A stretch of DNA of 64,000 bases, taken from NCBI RefSeq assembly GCF_900142515.1, contig NZ_FRBC01000003.1, positions 1 through 64,000 of the forward strand, in the 5' to 3' direction. The notes under the pieces were generated by a model. It worked only from the letters and a program-made list of their open reading frames with translations, made no database searches and was not told the DNA's origin. Source of the DNA: Pseudoselenomonas ruminantium. GTDB lineage: Bacteria > Bacillota > Negativicutes > Selenomonadales > Selenomonadaceae. Within the stretch, counting starts at the first letter, position 1. Every line of letters starts with the position of its first letter. The translations under genes and the position numbers were made by a program. Shown here in pieces: positions 51,473-59,422 of this stretch.

Positions 51473-52756
51473 TTAACGCTTCATGTTTATGGCTGTTTCC
51501 GTCAGTTCGTCACTAACAGTTATTGTTTTAGCATTAGACTGGAAACCACGCTGTGTTATAATCATATCCGCAAATTCATTTGCCACATTCACATTCGACA
51601 TCTCCAAAGCCCCTGGTGTCAGGACAGTACCAAACTCTCCTGCTTTAATCGTTAGAGGCTTACCTGAATTGGCACTTTCCTGATAAAGACTCTTACCAGT
51701 CTTTAAAAGACCTGCCGAATTGCTAAAATGTGCCAATGCCACCTGCGCCTCAGAACGACGCGTACCATCCGTGTATATGCCCGTAATTATTCCGGAGGAA
51801 TCAATTTGAATTTCTTTTAACGTAGCATCACTACCACCGATACTTTCCGTTAAAGGTAAGTCCAATGTAAACGTAATATCATTTTTTCCATCCGTTATAG
51901 TAATTGTATTACTACCAGCCACAGCTCCACCGGGTTTTAGAACCCAATTTGATTTATACTTATCACTATCCATACTAATGGCTTTATATGTTTTACCATC
52001 AATTGTGATAGTGAGCGGATATTGCTTCGTTACACTCCCCATGGTCAAAATATCGTATGTTTGAAAATATACATCTGTTCCCTTCGCAACTTCAAATGTA
52101 GCTGCTGGTATAATTTGGACCGTTGCACCTTTGCCATCTTGGTCTACAATATCTGCAGTCTGGGCACCAAGTAGAACATCATCTTTAAAACTCCACTTTT
52201 TTCCATTGTCAGGAATCCCACTTATACGAAATTCTTTCCCTCCAAATTCGACACTAAAAGACTCATCCGCAAGCGGCTGACCTATTGTTATTTTTATATT
52301 CTCTATTCCACCAGTCGTGTCAATTACACCTTTGCTTGCCATCCATCCCTGCACAAAATGACCACTACCCGGCAGTACATAGTTTCCTGTCGCATCAAGG
52401 TCGAAGACACCGTCACGGGTGTAATAAGTTTCATTTCCTCCCCTTACTATAAACAAGCCATCCCCCGAAAGGCACAGGTCAGTGTTTTTACCGGTCATCA
52501 TAGGCGCACCATCTTTGAAAATAAGGTCTGTACTTGCTGTTTGGGTTCCCAGACCAATCTGAGTGGGATTTGTACTTCCTACGTTTCCATTAGAAGCGGC
52601 GGCACCTTTAATATTTTGTGATAGAATATCGGCAAATGTTGTGCGGCTGGATTTGTAACCTACTGTATTAACATTGGAAATATTATTACCAACAGTATCC
52701 ATTTTGCTTTGATGATTTTTAAGTCCTGACGCCCCAGTATACAACGAACGAATCAT
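51473..52756 (-). CDS. flgE: Flagellar hook protein (FlgE family)
   Basis: 427 residues with the flagellar rod/hook marks at both ends: YTGASGLKNHQSKMDTVGNN at the N-terminus and ANEFADMIITQRGFQSNAKT at the C-terminus; the middle is a Thr/Asp/Gly-rich beta domain. Hook proteins polymerise outside the cell after export through the flagellar machinery. No other flagellar gene is in the window. The gene is visibly richer in A/T than its neighbours and sits between two sulfur-regulated units, suggesting an insertion. Ribosome site GGGAGG 8 nt before the ATG. Confidence 0.9.
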   Translation of the reverse strand: MIRSLYTGASGLKNHQSKMDTVGNNISNVNTVGYKSSRTTFADILSQNIKGAAASNGNVGSTNPTQIGLGTQTASTDLIFKDGAPMMTGKNTDLCLSGDGLFIVRGGNETYYTRDGVFDLDATGNYVLPGSGHFVQGWMASKGVIDTTGGIENIKITIGQPLADESFSVEFGGKEFRISGIPDNGKKWSFKDDVLLGAQTADIVDQDGKGATVQIIPAATFEVAKGTDVYFQTYDILTMGSVTKQYPLTITIDGKTYKAISMDSDKYKSNWVLKPGGAVAGSNTITITDGKNDITFTLDLPLTESIGGSDATLKEIQIDSSGIITGIYTDGTRRSEAQVALAHFSNSAGLLKTGKSLYQESANSGKPLTIKAGEFGTVLTPGALEMSNVNVANEFADMIITQRGFQSNAKTITVSDELTETAINMKR

Positions 52757-53009
52757 AATAACATTCCTCCCTGAATTATCGAACCACTATATGTTCATCG
52801 CTTGTCATCAGATTTACTGTTACCAATAGGCGTAAATAATGCCATCGTATAATTTACGCTCCCAAAATCCTTGATTTTCACGCATGCCACTCCATTTTTG
52901 GCACACTTCGACAAGGTTCCCCCATATCCCTGCTGAAAATCATTATTTTTTACATAAGCCAATCCATGTATTGTTATCGAAAGGGAAGTATCCCTTAGAA
53001 AATTTATTC

Positions 53010-53038
53010 TTGACACAGTCCTTGGGCTCATGTATCTT
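53010..53038 (+). promoter_or_regulatory. Consensus promoter with no protein gene behind it
   Basis: Plus-strand TTGACA (53010-53015), 17 nt, TATCTT (53033-53038). Only a 15-codon ORF (MVTTSGCSHPFRWGQ) and no ribosome site follow, so the product may be RNA. Confidence 0.5.
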
Positions 53039-53044
53039 AAAGGC

Positions 53045-53200
53045 AAGAGAATATATGGTTACTACGAGTGGCTGTAGCCATCCCTTCCGTTGGGGACAAT
53101 AAAGATACAGCGGAGTTGACCGTCGGTGAAGGTAGGGAAATTTACCGCTGCTCGAAGATAGGGAGAATTGTGTTGGCAAATCTCCCTATCTTCTTAAGAA
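53045..53200 (+). ncRNA. Candidate small RNA
   Basis: About 155 nt downstream of a near-consensus promoter, with local pairing potential (TGGCTGTAGCCA; CCCTTCC with GGTAGGG) and a strong 13-bp hairpin at 53154-53193 near the end. The hairpin has no U tract; the next terminator is at 53221-53255. I could not match it to 6S, SRP, tmRNA, RNase P or a known riboswitch. Confidence 0.3.
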
Positions 53201-53220
53201 AAAGAACAAGCATCATAGCA

Positions 53221-53255
53221 AAAAAGTGCTGAGATTGTAAAGTCTCAGCACTTTT
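53221..53255. terminator. Terminator in the flgE/DUF2292 interval
   Basis: AAAAGTGCTGAGA, 8-nt loop, TCTCAGCACTTTT. On the minus strand six T follow (for the DUF2292 transcript); on the plus strand four T (for the possible small RNA). Confidence 0.8.
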
Positions 53256-53273
53256 GACGTATAAACATTTTCC

Positions 53274-53408
53274 TCAAATAAAATACTCGATGGTTTTCTC
53301 TGGCGTAAGTTTGGTGCGGGTGTCAAAGAGCAGCACGGCTTCCCGCTCATCCATAGCCCCCAGCGCATAGGGGCCGTCGTCCTCGCGGTTGAAGCAGTAA
53401 AAGGGCAT
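53274..53408 (-). pseudogene. 44-codon coding remnant or small gene
   Basis: A minus-strand frame from ATG 53408 to TGA 53274 reads MPFYCFNREDDGPYALGAMD and continues to KLTPEKTIEYFI. It looks like the real tail of a protein (protein-like composition, codon use like neighbours), but it has no good ribosome site and the frame is closed upstream. Likely a gene fragment; a genuine small protein cannot be excluded. Confidence 0.3.
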
Positions 53409-53461
53409 CCACCATCAAGCTGTTCTCCCCCATATACACCGACCTGCCGGATAGATTTCGC

Positions 53462-53536
53462 TTATTTTTCCACCTGCCCCAGATAGCTCAGATCATAATT
53501 CACCTGCAAATCCCGAAGCCTCCGTTGATTACGGTC
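53462..53536 (-). pseudogene. Short C-terminal coding remnant
   Basis: In-frame minus-strand fragment TDRNQRRLRDLQVNYDLSYL-GQVEK then TAA at 53462, with a stop (TAG) directly upstream and no start. It looks like the C-terminus of a lost protein. Family not recognised; it and the 53274-53408 fragment lie between the DUF2292 gene and the hook gene. Confidence 0.3.
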
Positions 53537-53546
53537 AGTCTATCTA

Positions 53547-53876
53547 TCAAATACCATCCCCATCCATAAACCGCTGTTTTTCCAGACGGTCGAAATGGGT
53601 GATTTCTCCCTTTTTCACCACGATGGTAATCCGGCCATAATAGAGACTTTTCAATTCCCGCTCAATCAGCTTGCGGATATTTTCCTCCATTATCGGGGAC
53701 CAGACCTGAGGTTTTGGCACCCCCTGCCAGGGATGCACCCGCATCTTTTCCGTGCGCTCTACCTGAATCAGCACACCATTCTGGGCCACTAATACCACTT
53801 CTCCAAAATACACCCCTCGCAGGACTTCCAAAATATAATGCAGAACCTCCGCTGGAATATCTTTCATAAGCCTCAT
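53547..53876 (-). CDS. Small protein with two DUF2292 (YezD-like) domains
   Basis: 109 residues made of two copies of one ~37-residue unit: EVLHYILEVLRGVYFGEVVL to VERTEKMRV, and NIRKLIERELKSLYYGRITI to DRLEKQRF. The ending MDGDGI matches the IDGEGI ending of CysN in this window, whose C-terminal extension is the same domain. Function is unknown; the domain occurs around sulfur assimilation, and here it shares the sulfate operon's promoter/operator. The start at 53876 (GGGGAG 4 nt upstream) or an ATG 9 nt later is possible. Confidence 0.82.
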   Translation of the reverse strand: MRLMKDIPAEVLHYILEVLRGVYFGEVVLVAQNGVLIQVERTEKMRVHPWQGVPKPQVWSPIMEENIRKLIERELKSLYYGRITIVVKKGEITHFDRLEKQRFMDGDGI

Positions 53877-53901
53877 GCACTCCCCTAAATAACATGCCCC
53901 T

Positions 53902-53940
53902 ATGTTACAACATTACACCCATTATGTCAATAGGTGTAAC
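53902..53940 (-). promoter_or_regulatory. Promoter and operator of the tandem-DUF2292 gene, twin of the sulfate operon's
   Basis: Minus-strand TTGACA (53925-53930), 17 nt, TAACAT (53902-53907). The inverted repeat ATTACACCCAT-N7-ATAGGTGTAAC (53912-53940) differs from the one at 51365-51393 at two outer bases, with the same centre TATGTCA and the same position relative to the -35. Confidence 0.8.
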
Positions 53941-54049
53941 CCCCATTTCTCAAGCAATCCGCCTGAGCCACGCAAAACAGCAGGATTTTTTGAGTTTTGA
54001 GCGAATACAATCATATAGAATACTTATTTTTGCAAAGGAGATGATTTGG

Positions 54050-54703
54050 ATGAGAACCCCAAGACAATTATTGCCCATTGCGGGATTTTTATGCCTGCTC
54101 TGTCTGTTGCTGCTTCCTGCCCTGCCCGCCAGCGCTGAAAAAACCGACTGGGTGGACAAGAACTATGACTTCAGCAAAGTCCACAAAGCGCTGGTCTATG
54201 ATATCGTGCTGACAGACACCAGTGAATTTGAAAGTGACCTGCTGGAACAGACCCTTCAGGAAGATTATCTGAAGAATGCCCAACGGCCCAAATACCAGCT
54301 TATCCGCCCGGAAAAAGCTGCCGTGCTGTCGCCGGAAAATCCACAGGCAGCGGCTGATATCTACATCAAAGCCGAACTCCTGAAATGGCATGACGATTCC
54401 TATATCAAGGAACCATACACTTCCTGGGAAACAAAAACAGGCTCCCGGACCAAGAAAATGCCCGACGGATCCAAGATTGAAGAAACCTATCAATACACCG
54501 TGCCGGTCTATCATCCTGCCCGCACCATCTACACCTCCACCGTACGCCTGAAATTCGAGGTCTTTGATGCCAAGACCAATCAACGGATCATGGCCAGGGA
54601 TGAATTGCGCCTGCGTGATGATTCTCAGCATGGACAAAAGGGGATATTCGGCCGTATCAGCAAATCCTTCTTTGATGATTTAGGAAAAAAACTGCATCAT
54701 TGA
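54050..54703 (+). CDS. Secreted protein of unknown function
   Basis: 217 residues with a strong signal peptide (about 1-30, LLLLPALPASAEK). I recognise no family by name. The mature part is polar, with LVYDIVLTDTSEFESDLLEQ, YYxxP-type segments around EPYTSWETKTGSRTKKMPDG and a C-terminal FGRISKSFFDDLGKKLHH; it has the look of a periplasmic DUF4136-like domain, but this is uncertain. AAAGGAG lies 9 nt before the ATG at 54050; the open frame reaching back to 53894 overlaps the DUF2292 promoter. First gene of the plus-strand block. Confidence 0.7.
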   Translation: MRTPRQLLPIAGFLCLLCLLLLPALPASAEKTDWVDKNYDFSKVHKALVYDIVLTDTSEFESDLLEQTLQEDYLKNAQRPKYQLIRPEKAAVLSPENPQAAADIYIKAELLKWHDDSYIKEPYTSWETKTGSRTKKMPDGSKIEETYQYTVPVYHPARTIYTSTVRLKFEVFDAKTNQRIMARDELRLRDDSQHGQKGIFGRISKSFFDDLGKKLHH

Positions 54704-54877
54704 TACAAGCTATTGTTCCTAACAGTATTTATAAGAAAATCCTATAACCTTATCAAAAAACTGAATTTTACAGGCCATGCCTTCTATGGCATAATAATCT
54801 CATATCAAAGAGATGAGATTGTATAATTATTGTATATTCTCTCTTCCTTTCCATAACACAACATCACATCAGATTAG
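54704..54877. other. Gene-free gap with a short hairpin
   Basis: No ORF with a ribosome site. It holds an inverted repeat AATCTCAT-N9-ATGAGATT (about 54800-54825) in A/T-rich sequence, without a clear T run; nothing else is recognisable before the terminator at 54878. Confidence 0.5.
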
Positions 54878-54907
54878 GCCAGCCCGCTCCCCTTGGGCTG
54901 GCTTTTT
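54878..54907 (+). terminator. Terminator before sbcD
   Basis: GCCAGCCC-N9-GGGCTGGC followed by TTTTT; it lies about 175 bp after the 54050-54703 stop. Next to it, TTTTTCACGTGCAAAA (54903-54918) is a degenerate parS-like sequence. Confidence 0.8.
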
Positions 54908-55004
54908 CACGTGCAAAACTTCCGACAAAACTTTATTTCGCCCTACACTCTGACTAGCAAATAACGCTATAATAGAAAAGAAAGCAAAATAAGGAGGCGT
55001 CACC

Positions 55005-56156
55005 ATGAAATTCTTTCATCTTTCCGATTTGCATATCGGTTTGAAACTCATCAATCATGACCTCAGAGAAGATCTGGAATACATTTTACAGGAAATCATC
55101 AGGCTAGCAGCAGAACGCCAGCCGGATGCCATAGTCATCGCCGGTGATATCTATGATAAGGCCGTCCCCTCTGCCGAAGCGGTCACCCTGTTTGATGAAT
55201 TCATCACGCAACTCAGCACCGCCATTCCTCAGGCAGAGATCATGCTGATTTCCGGCAACCATGACAGTGCTCCCCGCGTCAATGTCTTCCGTTCCCTGCT
55301 CGCCCGCCACCATCTGCATATGATTGGCCTGCCCCCTCAGACCCCGGATCAGTATATCGCCCAGGTTACCCTGACAGATGAATACGGCCCCGTGAATTTC
55401 TATCTGCTTCCCTTCGTCAAGCCCTCCATGGTCAAAGCCATCACGGGCACGGACGAGAATGGCAATAACCTGTCCTATGATGCTGCCCTCCATGCTCTTG
55501 TTGCACGTGAAACAATCGATACGAAACAGCGCAATGTGCTCGTAAGCCATCAATTCTACCTATCGACCAACGGCAACGTCGAAGATATTCTCCGCAGCGA
55601 ATCCGAAATCATCACCGTGGGCAATATCGATGCCATCAATGGCGATATATTGGAACAGTTCGATTACGCGGCCTTGGGACATATCCATAAGCCCCAACAG
55701 CTCAATGGCCAGGAATGCTATCGCTATTGCGGGACCCCCTTGGCCTGCTCCGTCAGTGAAGCGGGCCAGGCCAAGGGAATCATCGAGGTCGAACTCCTGG
55801 AAAAAGGCACGGTTACCACCACCCTTCTTCCTCTTCACCCACTGCATCCTGTACGTAAGTTAAGGGATACACTCAAAAATATCCTGTCCCTCCCCTCCAC
55901 GGATTATGTCAGCATCACACTGACGGACAAAGAAGATCTCGATGTATTCGATATGCAGGACCGCTTGCGGGAAGCGTTTCCTAACCTTCTGGAAATCCAG
56001 CGGGAAGGACAGCGGCAGGTCAATTATGGACAGAATATCACAGCTCAGGATATTCTGTCCCCATTTGATTTGTGCAAGAGCTTCTTAGGTGATATGGACA
56101 GCGAAGAAGAACAGCTGCTTACAGACATCATCAACGAAGTACAACAGGCACGCTGA
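55005..56156 (+). CDS. sbcD: DNA repair exonuclease subunit SbcD (Mre11 family)
   Basis: 383 residues. Metallophosphoesterase motifs: DLHIGLKL, AGDIYDKAVPS, SGNHDSAPRV, LVSHQFYL and LGHIHKPQQL. With SbcC it cleaves hairpins and processes DNA ends. GGAGG lies 8 nt before the ATG. A TATAAT (54969-54974) is the likely -10; no good -35 is seen. A parS site lies inside the gene (55499-55514). Confidence 0.97.
   Translation: MKFFHLSDLHIGLKLINHDLREDLEYILQEIIRLAAERQPDAIVIAGDIYDKAVPSAEAVTLFDEFITQLSTAIPQAEIMLISGNHDSAPRVNVFRSLLARHHLHMIGLPPQTPDQYIAQVTLTDEYGPVNFYLLPFVKPSMVKAITGTDENGNNLSYDAALHALVARETIDTKQRNVLVSHQFYLSTNGNVEDILRSESEIITVGNIDAINGDILEQFDYAALGHIHKPQQLNGQECYRYCGTPLACSVSEAGQAKGIIEVELLEKGTVTTTLLPLHPLHPVRKLRDTLKNILSLPSTDYVSITLTDKEDLDVFDMQDRLREAFPNLLEIQREGQRQVNYGQNITAQDILSPFDLCKSFLGDMDSEEEQLLTDIINEVQQAR
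55499..55514. promoter_or_regulatory. parS site 1 (ParB/Spo0J binding)
   Basis: TGTTGCACGTGAAACA, exact match to the Firmicute consensus TGTTNCACGTGAAACA, lying within the sbcD coding sequence. Confidence 0.85.
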
Positions 56157-56170
56157 TTGGAGGAACTGGC

Positions 56171-59100
56171 ATGAAACCGATAAAACTCACCTTACAAGCA
56201 TTTGGTTCCTATGGCGAACGAACCATCATTGATTTTACCCGCCCCAGCCAAAGCCTCTTTCTGGTTACGGGCGATACAGGCGCCGGCAAAACCACGATCT
56301 TCGATGCACTGGTCTATGCCCTGTACGGCGAAAACAGTTCCAACACCAACAAGAAAACCGGCAATGACCTGCAAAGCCAGTTTGTCGGCCGGGATATCGA
56401 ACCCTTTGTCGAACTGACCTTCAGTGAAGCCAAAGGCGGCAATGATGAAATCTATACCGTCCACCGGACGCCCGCCCATTTTCGCAAGCGCCAGCGCGGC
56501 ACAGGCGGGGATATCGCCGTCAATGAAAGCATCGCCCTGACCCTGCCAGACGGGACGGATTTTTGCGGCAAGAACAATGAGATCAACGCTAAGCTGCAGG
56601 AGATCCTCGGCCTGACCAAAGAGCAATTCATGCAGGTGGGCATGATTGCCCAGGGGGAATTCATGGAGCTGCTGCGCACGGATTCGGCAACGAAAAAAGA
56701 GATCTTCCGCAAACTCTTCAATACCGACATCTTCCAACGGCTTATCGATGCGTTGAAAGAACGCAACAAGGACGCACAGGGAAAAATGGAAAAACTCCTG
56801 CTGCGCTGCAAGCTGAAAGCCGAGGATATCCGCCTGCCGGAAGGTACGCCTGCCGACAGCACCATAGCCCAGTTGAAAGCCGCGATCAGCAATGCAGACA
56901 AGCCGAATATCGCCACCATTGAAAGACTGATGGAAGAACTTTTGCCGCTATGTGAAAATCTTGGCCAGCAGGAAAAAGACCTTACGGCAGAATATGAAGT
57001 TCTTGCCGCACAGCAGGAAAAGAGCATTTCGGCTTATACTGCGGGAAAGATCCTGGCCAACGCCTATGACGAACTGGATAAGATCACCGCACAGGAAAAG
57101 GAACTGCTTGCCCAACAGCCCCAACAGGAAAAAGAAGCCCAGCTCTCACAGGCTATCCTGTCTGCCTGGCAGATAAAAGCCGCCTATGATATTTATGCGG
57201 GCACGGATAATCTCCTGCAGAAAACCAGTGAGCAGAAAGAGCGGGAATCCACCCGTCTCCCCCAGCTGAAAGCGGCCGAAGAACAGAGCCAGGCCAGGAA
57301 TCAAGCAGCACAAGAAGCCCAAAAAGAGGAACTGGCCCGTCTGGCGACTCTGCAGACAAAAGTTGCAGCCGCCCAGGATAATTTTGCCGCCATAGCAGCT
57401 GCGGAAAAAGCCTGTGCAGCCGCCCAGACCAAAGCCACCAAAGCGCAGGCTGAAAACAGCTCGGCGCAAAAAAAAGCTGCTGACTTCAAAGAAGAAGTAC
57501 AACAGTGGAATCAGCGCTTTCAGGAATTATCGCCTGCTGAAGGCAAGATGCAGGAATGGGTTGGCAAACAGGAAAAAATCAATACCTGGCAAAAACAGCG
57601 CCAGGACCTCGTGGACCTGAAGCAAAAACTGGCCACGGCTCAGAATACGGCCACACAGGCACAGACAGCCTTTAAGCAGGCCGAAGCCAGCTATCAGCAG
57701 GAACAGGCCGCCTACGAACATGCCCACCGGATTTTCCTCAATGCACAGGCAGGACTGCTGGCTGCCAATCTGCAGCCGGACACCCCCTGCCCGGTCTGTG
57801 GCTCCACCACACATCCCCACCCCTATATCCTGGCCGCCGAGGAACAACCTTTGGAGCGGCAGGAATTGGAAGCCTTGCAAAAAAAGGTCCAACAGCTCAA
57901 CCGTCAGCAGAATGATGCTTCTCAGGAAGCAGGCAAAGCCTTGGCCAGATACAACAACTTGAACGAGCAGTATCAGTCAGCCAAGGAAAGTTTCATCACC
58001 AGCCTGCAGGAGGCCAATATTGCCGCTGAGACCGACATGTCGGACATTGCAGAGGAACTGAACAAATGGCAGGCCATCATCCAGAACAAACTGCAGGAAT
58101 ATACCTTGGCCGTACAGGAAGCCAAAACGCTAAAAGAAAAACTTGCCACCAGTGCAGAAAAGCTGGACCAGCTGGAAAAAGCTGCCCAGAATACGGACAA
58201 AGAACACAGGCAGCTGGAAACCGAGTGGCAGAATCTGAACAGCCAATTGGAGACTCTCAAAGGCCAGCAGGCATATGCCTCGCCTGCTGCGGCCGAAGCC
58301 GAGCTGCAGGCAGGCAAAAGAAAGCTCCAGCAGTCACAGGCCGCTGCCAAACAGGCCGAAACCGAAATGGCAGCAGACCAAAAAGCCCGGCAGGAAGCCG
58401 AGACCATCATCAAGGACTGTGACAGCAAGCTGCCCCAGCAAAAATTGGATAAGGAAGCAGCGTTCAGCGAATATCAGAAAATCTGCACAGCCAAAGGGCT
58501 GACCGAAGAACAATGGACGGCACTGACCACGCAATACACCGCGCAGGATGGAGAAACGAAACGCATCCACTATCAGGAATATAAAGAAACCTGTCAGGGA
58601 ATCCAGGGACAGAAAGCAGCTCAGTCCAAAAACATCAACCAGCAGGAACGTCCTGATCTGGCGGCCCTTGCCGCAGCACAAAGTGCCATTAACACACAAT
58701 GCCAGGAACTGGATGAACGGCGGAAACAAGTGCAGCAGATGCGGCAACGCAATGAAGAAGCCGCCACGACACTGCGCGGACTCATCGGTTCCCGCAACAG
58801 CAAACTTGCCGATACAGCCCGCCTCGAGAGTCTCTATAACCGACTCTCCGGCAAGATGAAGGGCAGCCGCATGGATATCGAAACCTTCGTCCAGCGCCAC
58901 TACCTCCAGCAGATCCTTCTGGCAGCCAATTACCGCTTCGCCGAAATGTCAGCAGGCCAGTTCGAACTGCGCCTGATGCCTGTCGAAGATGCAGGACAAG
59001 GCAAGAATCGCGGCCTCGATCTCAGAGTTTACTCCACCGTCACCGGTCAGGAGCGGGATATCAAGACCCTCTCCGGCGGCGAATCCTTCATGGCAGCCCT

Positions 59101-59362
59101 GTCTTTGGCCCTGGGGCTTTCCGACCAGATCCAGGCCAACACAGCGGCCATCAATCTCGATATCATGTTCATTGATGAAGGCTTCGGCTCTCTTGATGAC
59201 CATTCACGCGGACAGGCAATCCGTGTGCTCAAGCGCCTGTCCAGCGGGAATAAACTCATCGGAATAATCTCCCATGTAACCGAACTCAAACAGGAAATCG
59301 ACAACCAACTACTTGTACGAAAAGATGATAAGGGCAGTCATGTCCAGTGGCAAATAAACTAA
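56171..59362 (+). CDS. sbcC: DNA repair exonuclease subunit SbcC (Rad50 family)
   Basis: 1063-residue SMC-like ATPase. N-terminal Walker A in VTGDTGAGKTTIFDALVYAL (~30-50), a very long coiled coil on both sides of the zinc hook CPVCGSTTHP (~538), and C-terminal signature LSGGESFMAALSLALGL (~967) and Walker B LDIMFIDEGFGSLDD (~995). It starts 15 bp after sbcD with GGAGGAA upstream. The coiled coil is Ala/Gln/Lys/Glu-rich with no obvious frameshift. Confidence 0.97.
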   Translation: MKPIKLTLQAFGSYGERTIIDFTRPSQSLFLVTGDTGAGKTTIFDALVYALYGENSSNTNKKTGNDLQSQFVGRDIEPFVELTFSEAKGGNDEIYTVHRTPAHFRKRQRGTGGDIAVNESIALTLPDGTDFCGKNNEINAKLQEILGLTKEQFMQVGMIAQGEFMELLRTDSATKKEIFRKLFNTDIFQRLIDALKERNKDAQGKMEKLLLRCKLKAEDIRLPEGTPADSTIAQLKAAISNADKPNIATIERLMEELLPLCENLGQQEKDLTAEYEVLAAQQEKSISAYTAGKILANAYDELDKITAQEKELLAQQPQQEKEAQLSQAILSAWQIKAAYDIYAGTDNLLQKTSEQKERESTRLPQLKAAEEQSQARNQAAQEAQKEELARLATLQTKVAAAQDNFAAIAAAEKACAAAQTKATKAQAENSSAQKKAADFKEEVQQWNQRFQELSPAEGKMQEWVGKQEKINTWQKQRQDLVDLKQKLATAQNTATQAQTAFKQAEASYQQEQAAYEHAHRIFLNAQAGLLAANLQPDTPCPVCGSTTHPHPYILAAEEQPLERQELEALQKKVQQLNRQQNDASQEAGKALARYNNLNEQYQSAKESFITSLQEANIAAETDMSDIAEELNKWQAIIQNKLQEYTLAVQEAKTLKEKLATSAEKLDQLEKAAQNTDKEHRQLETEWQNLNSQLETLKGQQAYASPAAAEAELQAGKRKLQQSQAAAKQAETEMAADQKARQEAETIIKDCDSKLPQQKLDKEAAFSEYQKICTAKGLTEEQWTALTTQYTAQDGETKRIHYQEYKETCQGIQGQKAAQSKNINQQERPDLAALAAAQSAINTQCQELDERRKQVQQMRQRNEEAATTLRGLIGSRNSKLADTARLESLYNRLSGKMKGSRMDIETFVQRHYLQQILLAANYRFAEMSAGQFELRLMPVEDAGQGKNRGLDLRVYSTVTGQERDIKTLSGGESFMAALSLALGLSDQIQANTAAINLDIMFIDEGFGSLDDHSRGQAIRVLKRLSSGNKLIGIISHVTELKQEIDNQLLVRKDDKGSHVQWQIN

Positions 59363-59364
59363 AA

Positions 59365-59404
59365 AACAACGCCTTGTAAGCAAACCTGCTTGCAAGGCGT
59401 TGTT
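59365..59404. terminator. Bidirectional terminator between sbcC and the racemase gene
   Basis: AACAACGCCTTG...CAAGGCGTTGTT, 12-bp stem with inner pairing AGCA/TGCT. On the minus strand TTTTTT follows (strong, for the racemase gene); on the plus strand only TTT. Its right arm overlaps the first bases of parS 2. Confidence 0.8.
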
Positions 59405-59416
59405 TCACGTGCAACA
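59401..59416. promoter_or_regulatory. parS site 2
   Basis: TGTTTCACGTGCAACA, reverse complement of the TGTTGCACGTGAAACA site in sbcD, so an exact match to the consensus. It lies between convergent genes and touches the terminator arm. Confidence 0.88.
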
Positions 59417-59422
59417 TTATCG

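Noticed and set aside
52795-53046. 83-codon minus-strand ORF upstream of flgE
   Set aside because: No ribosome site and no family; it covers the opposing promoter at 53010. A small-protein gene starting later in the frame is possible but unsupported.
53045-53200. Small RNA as 6S, SRP, tmRNA or c-di-GMP riboswitch
   Set aside because: No conserved core of any of these could be found by eye.
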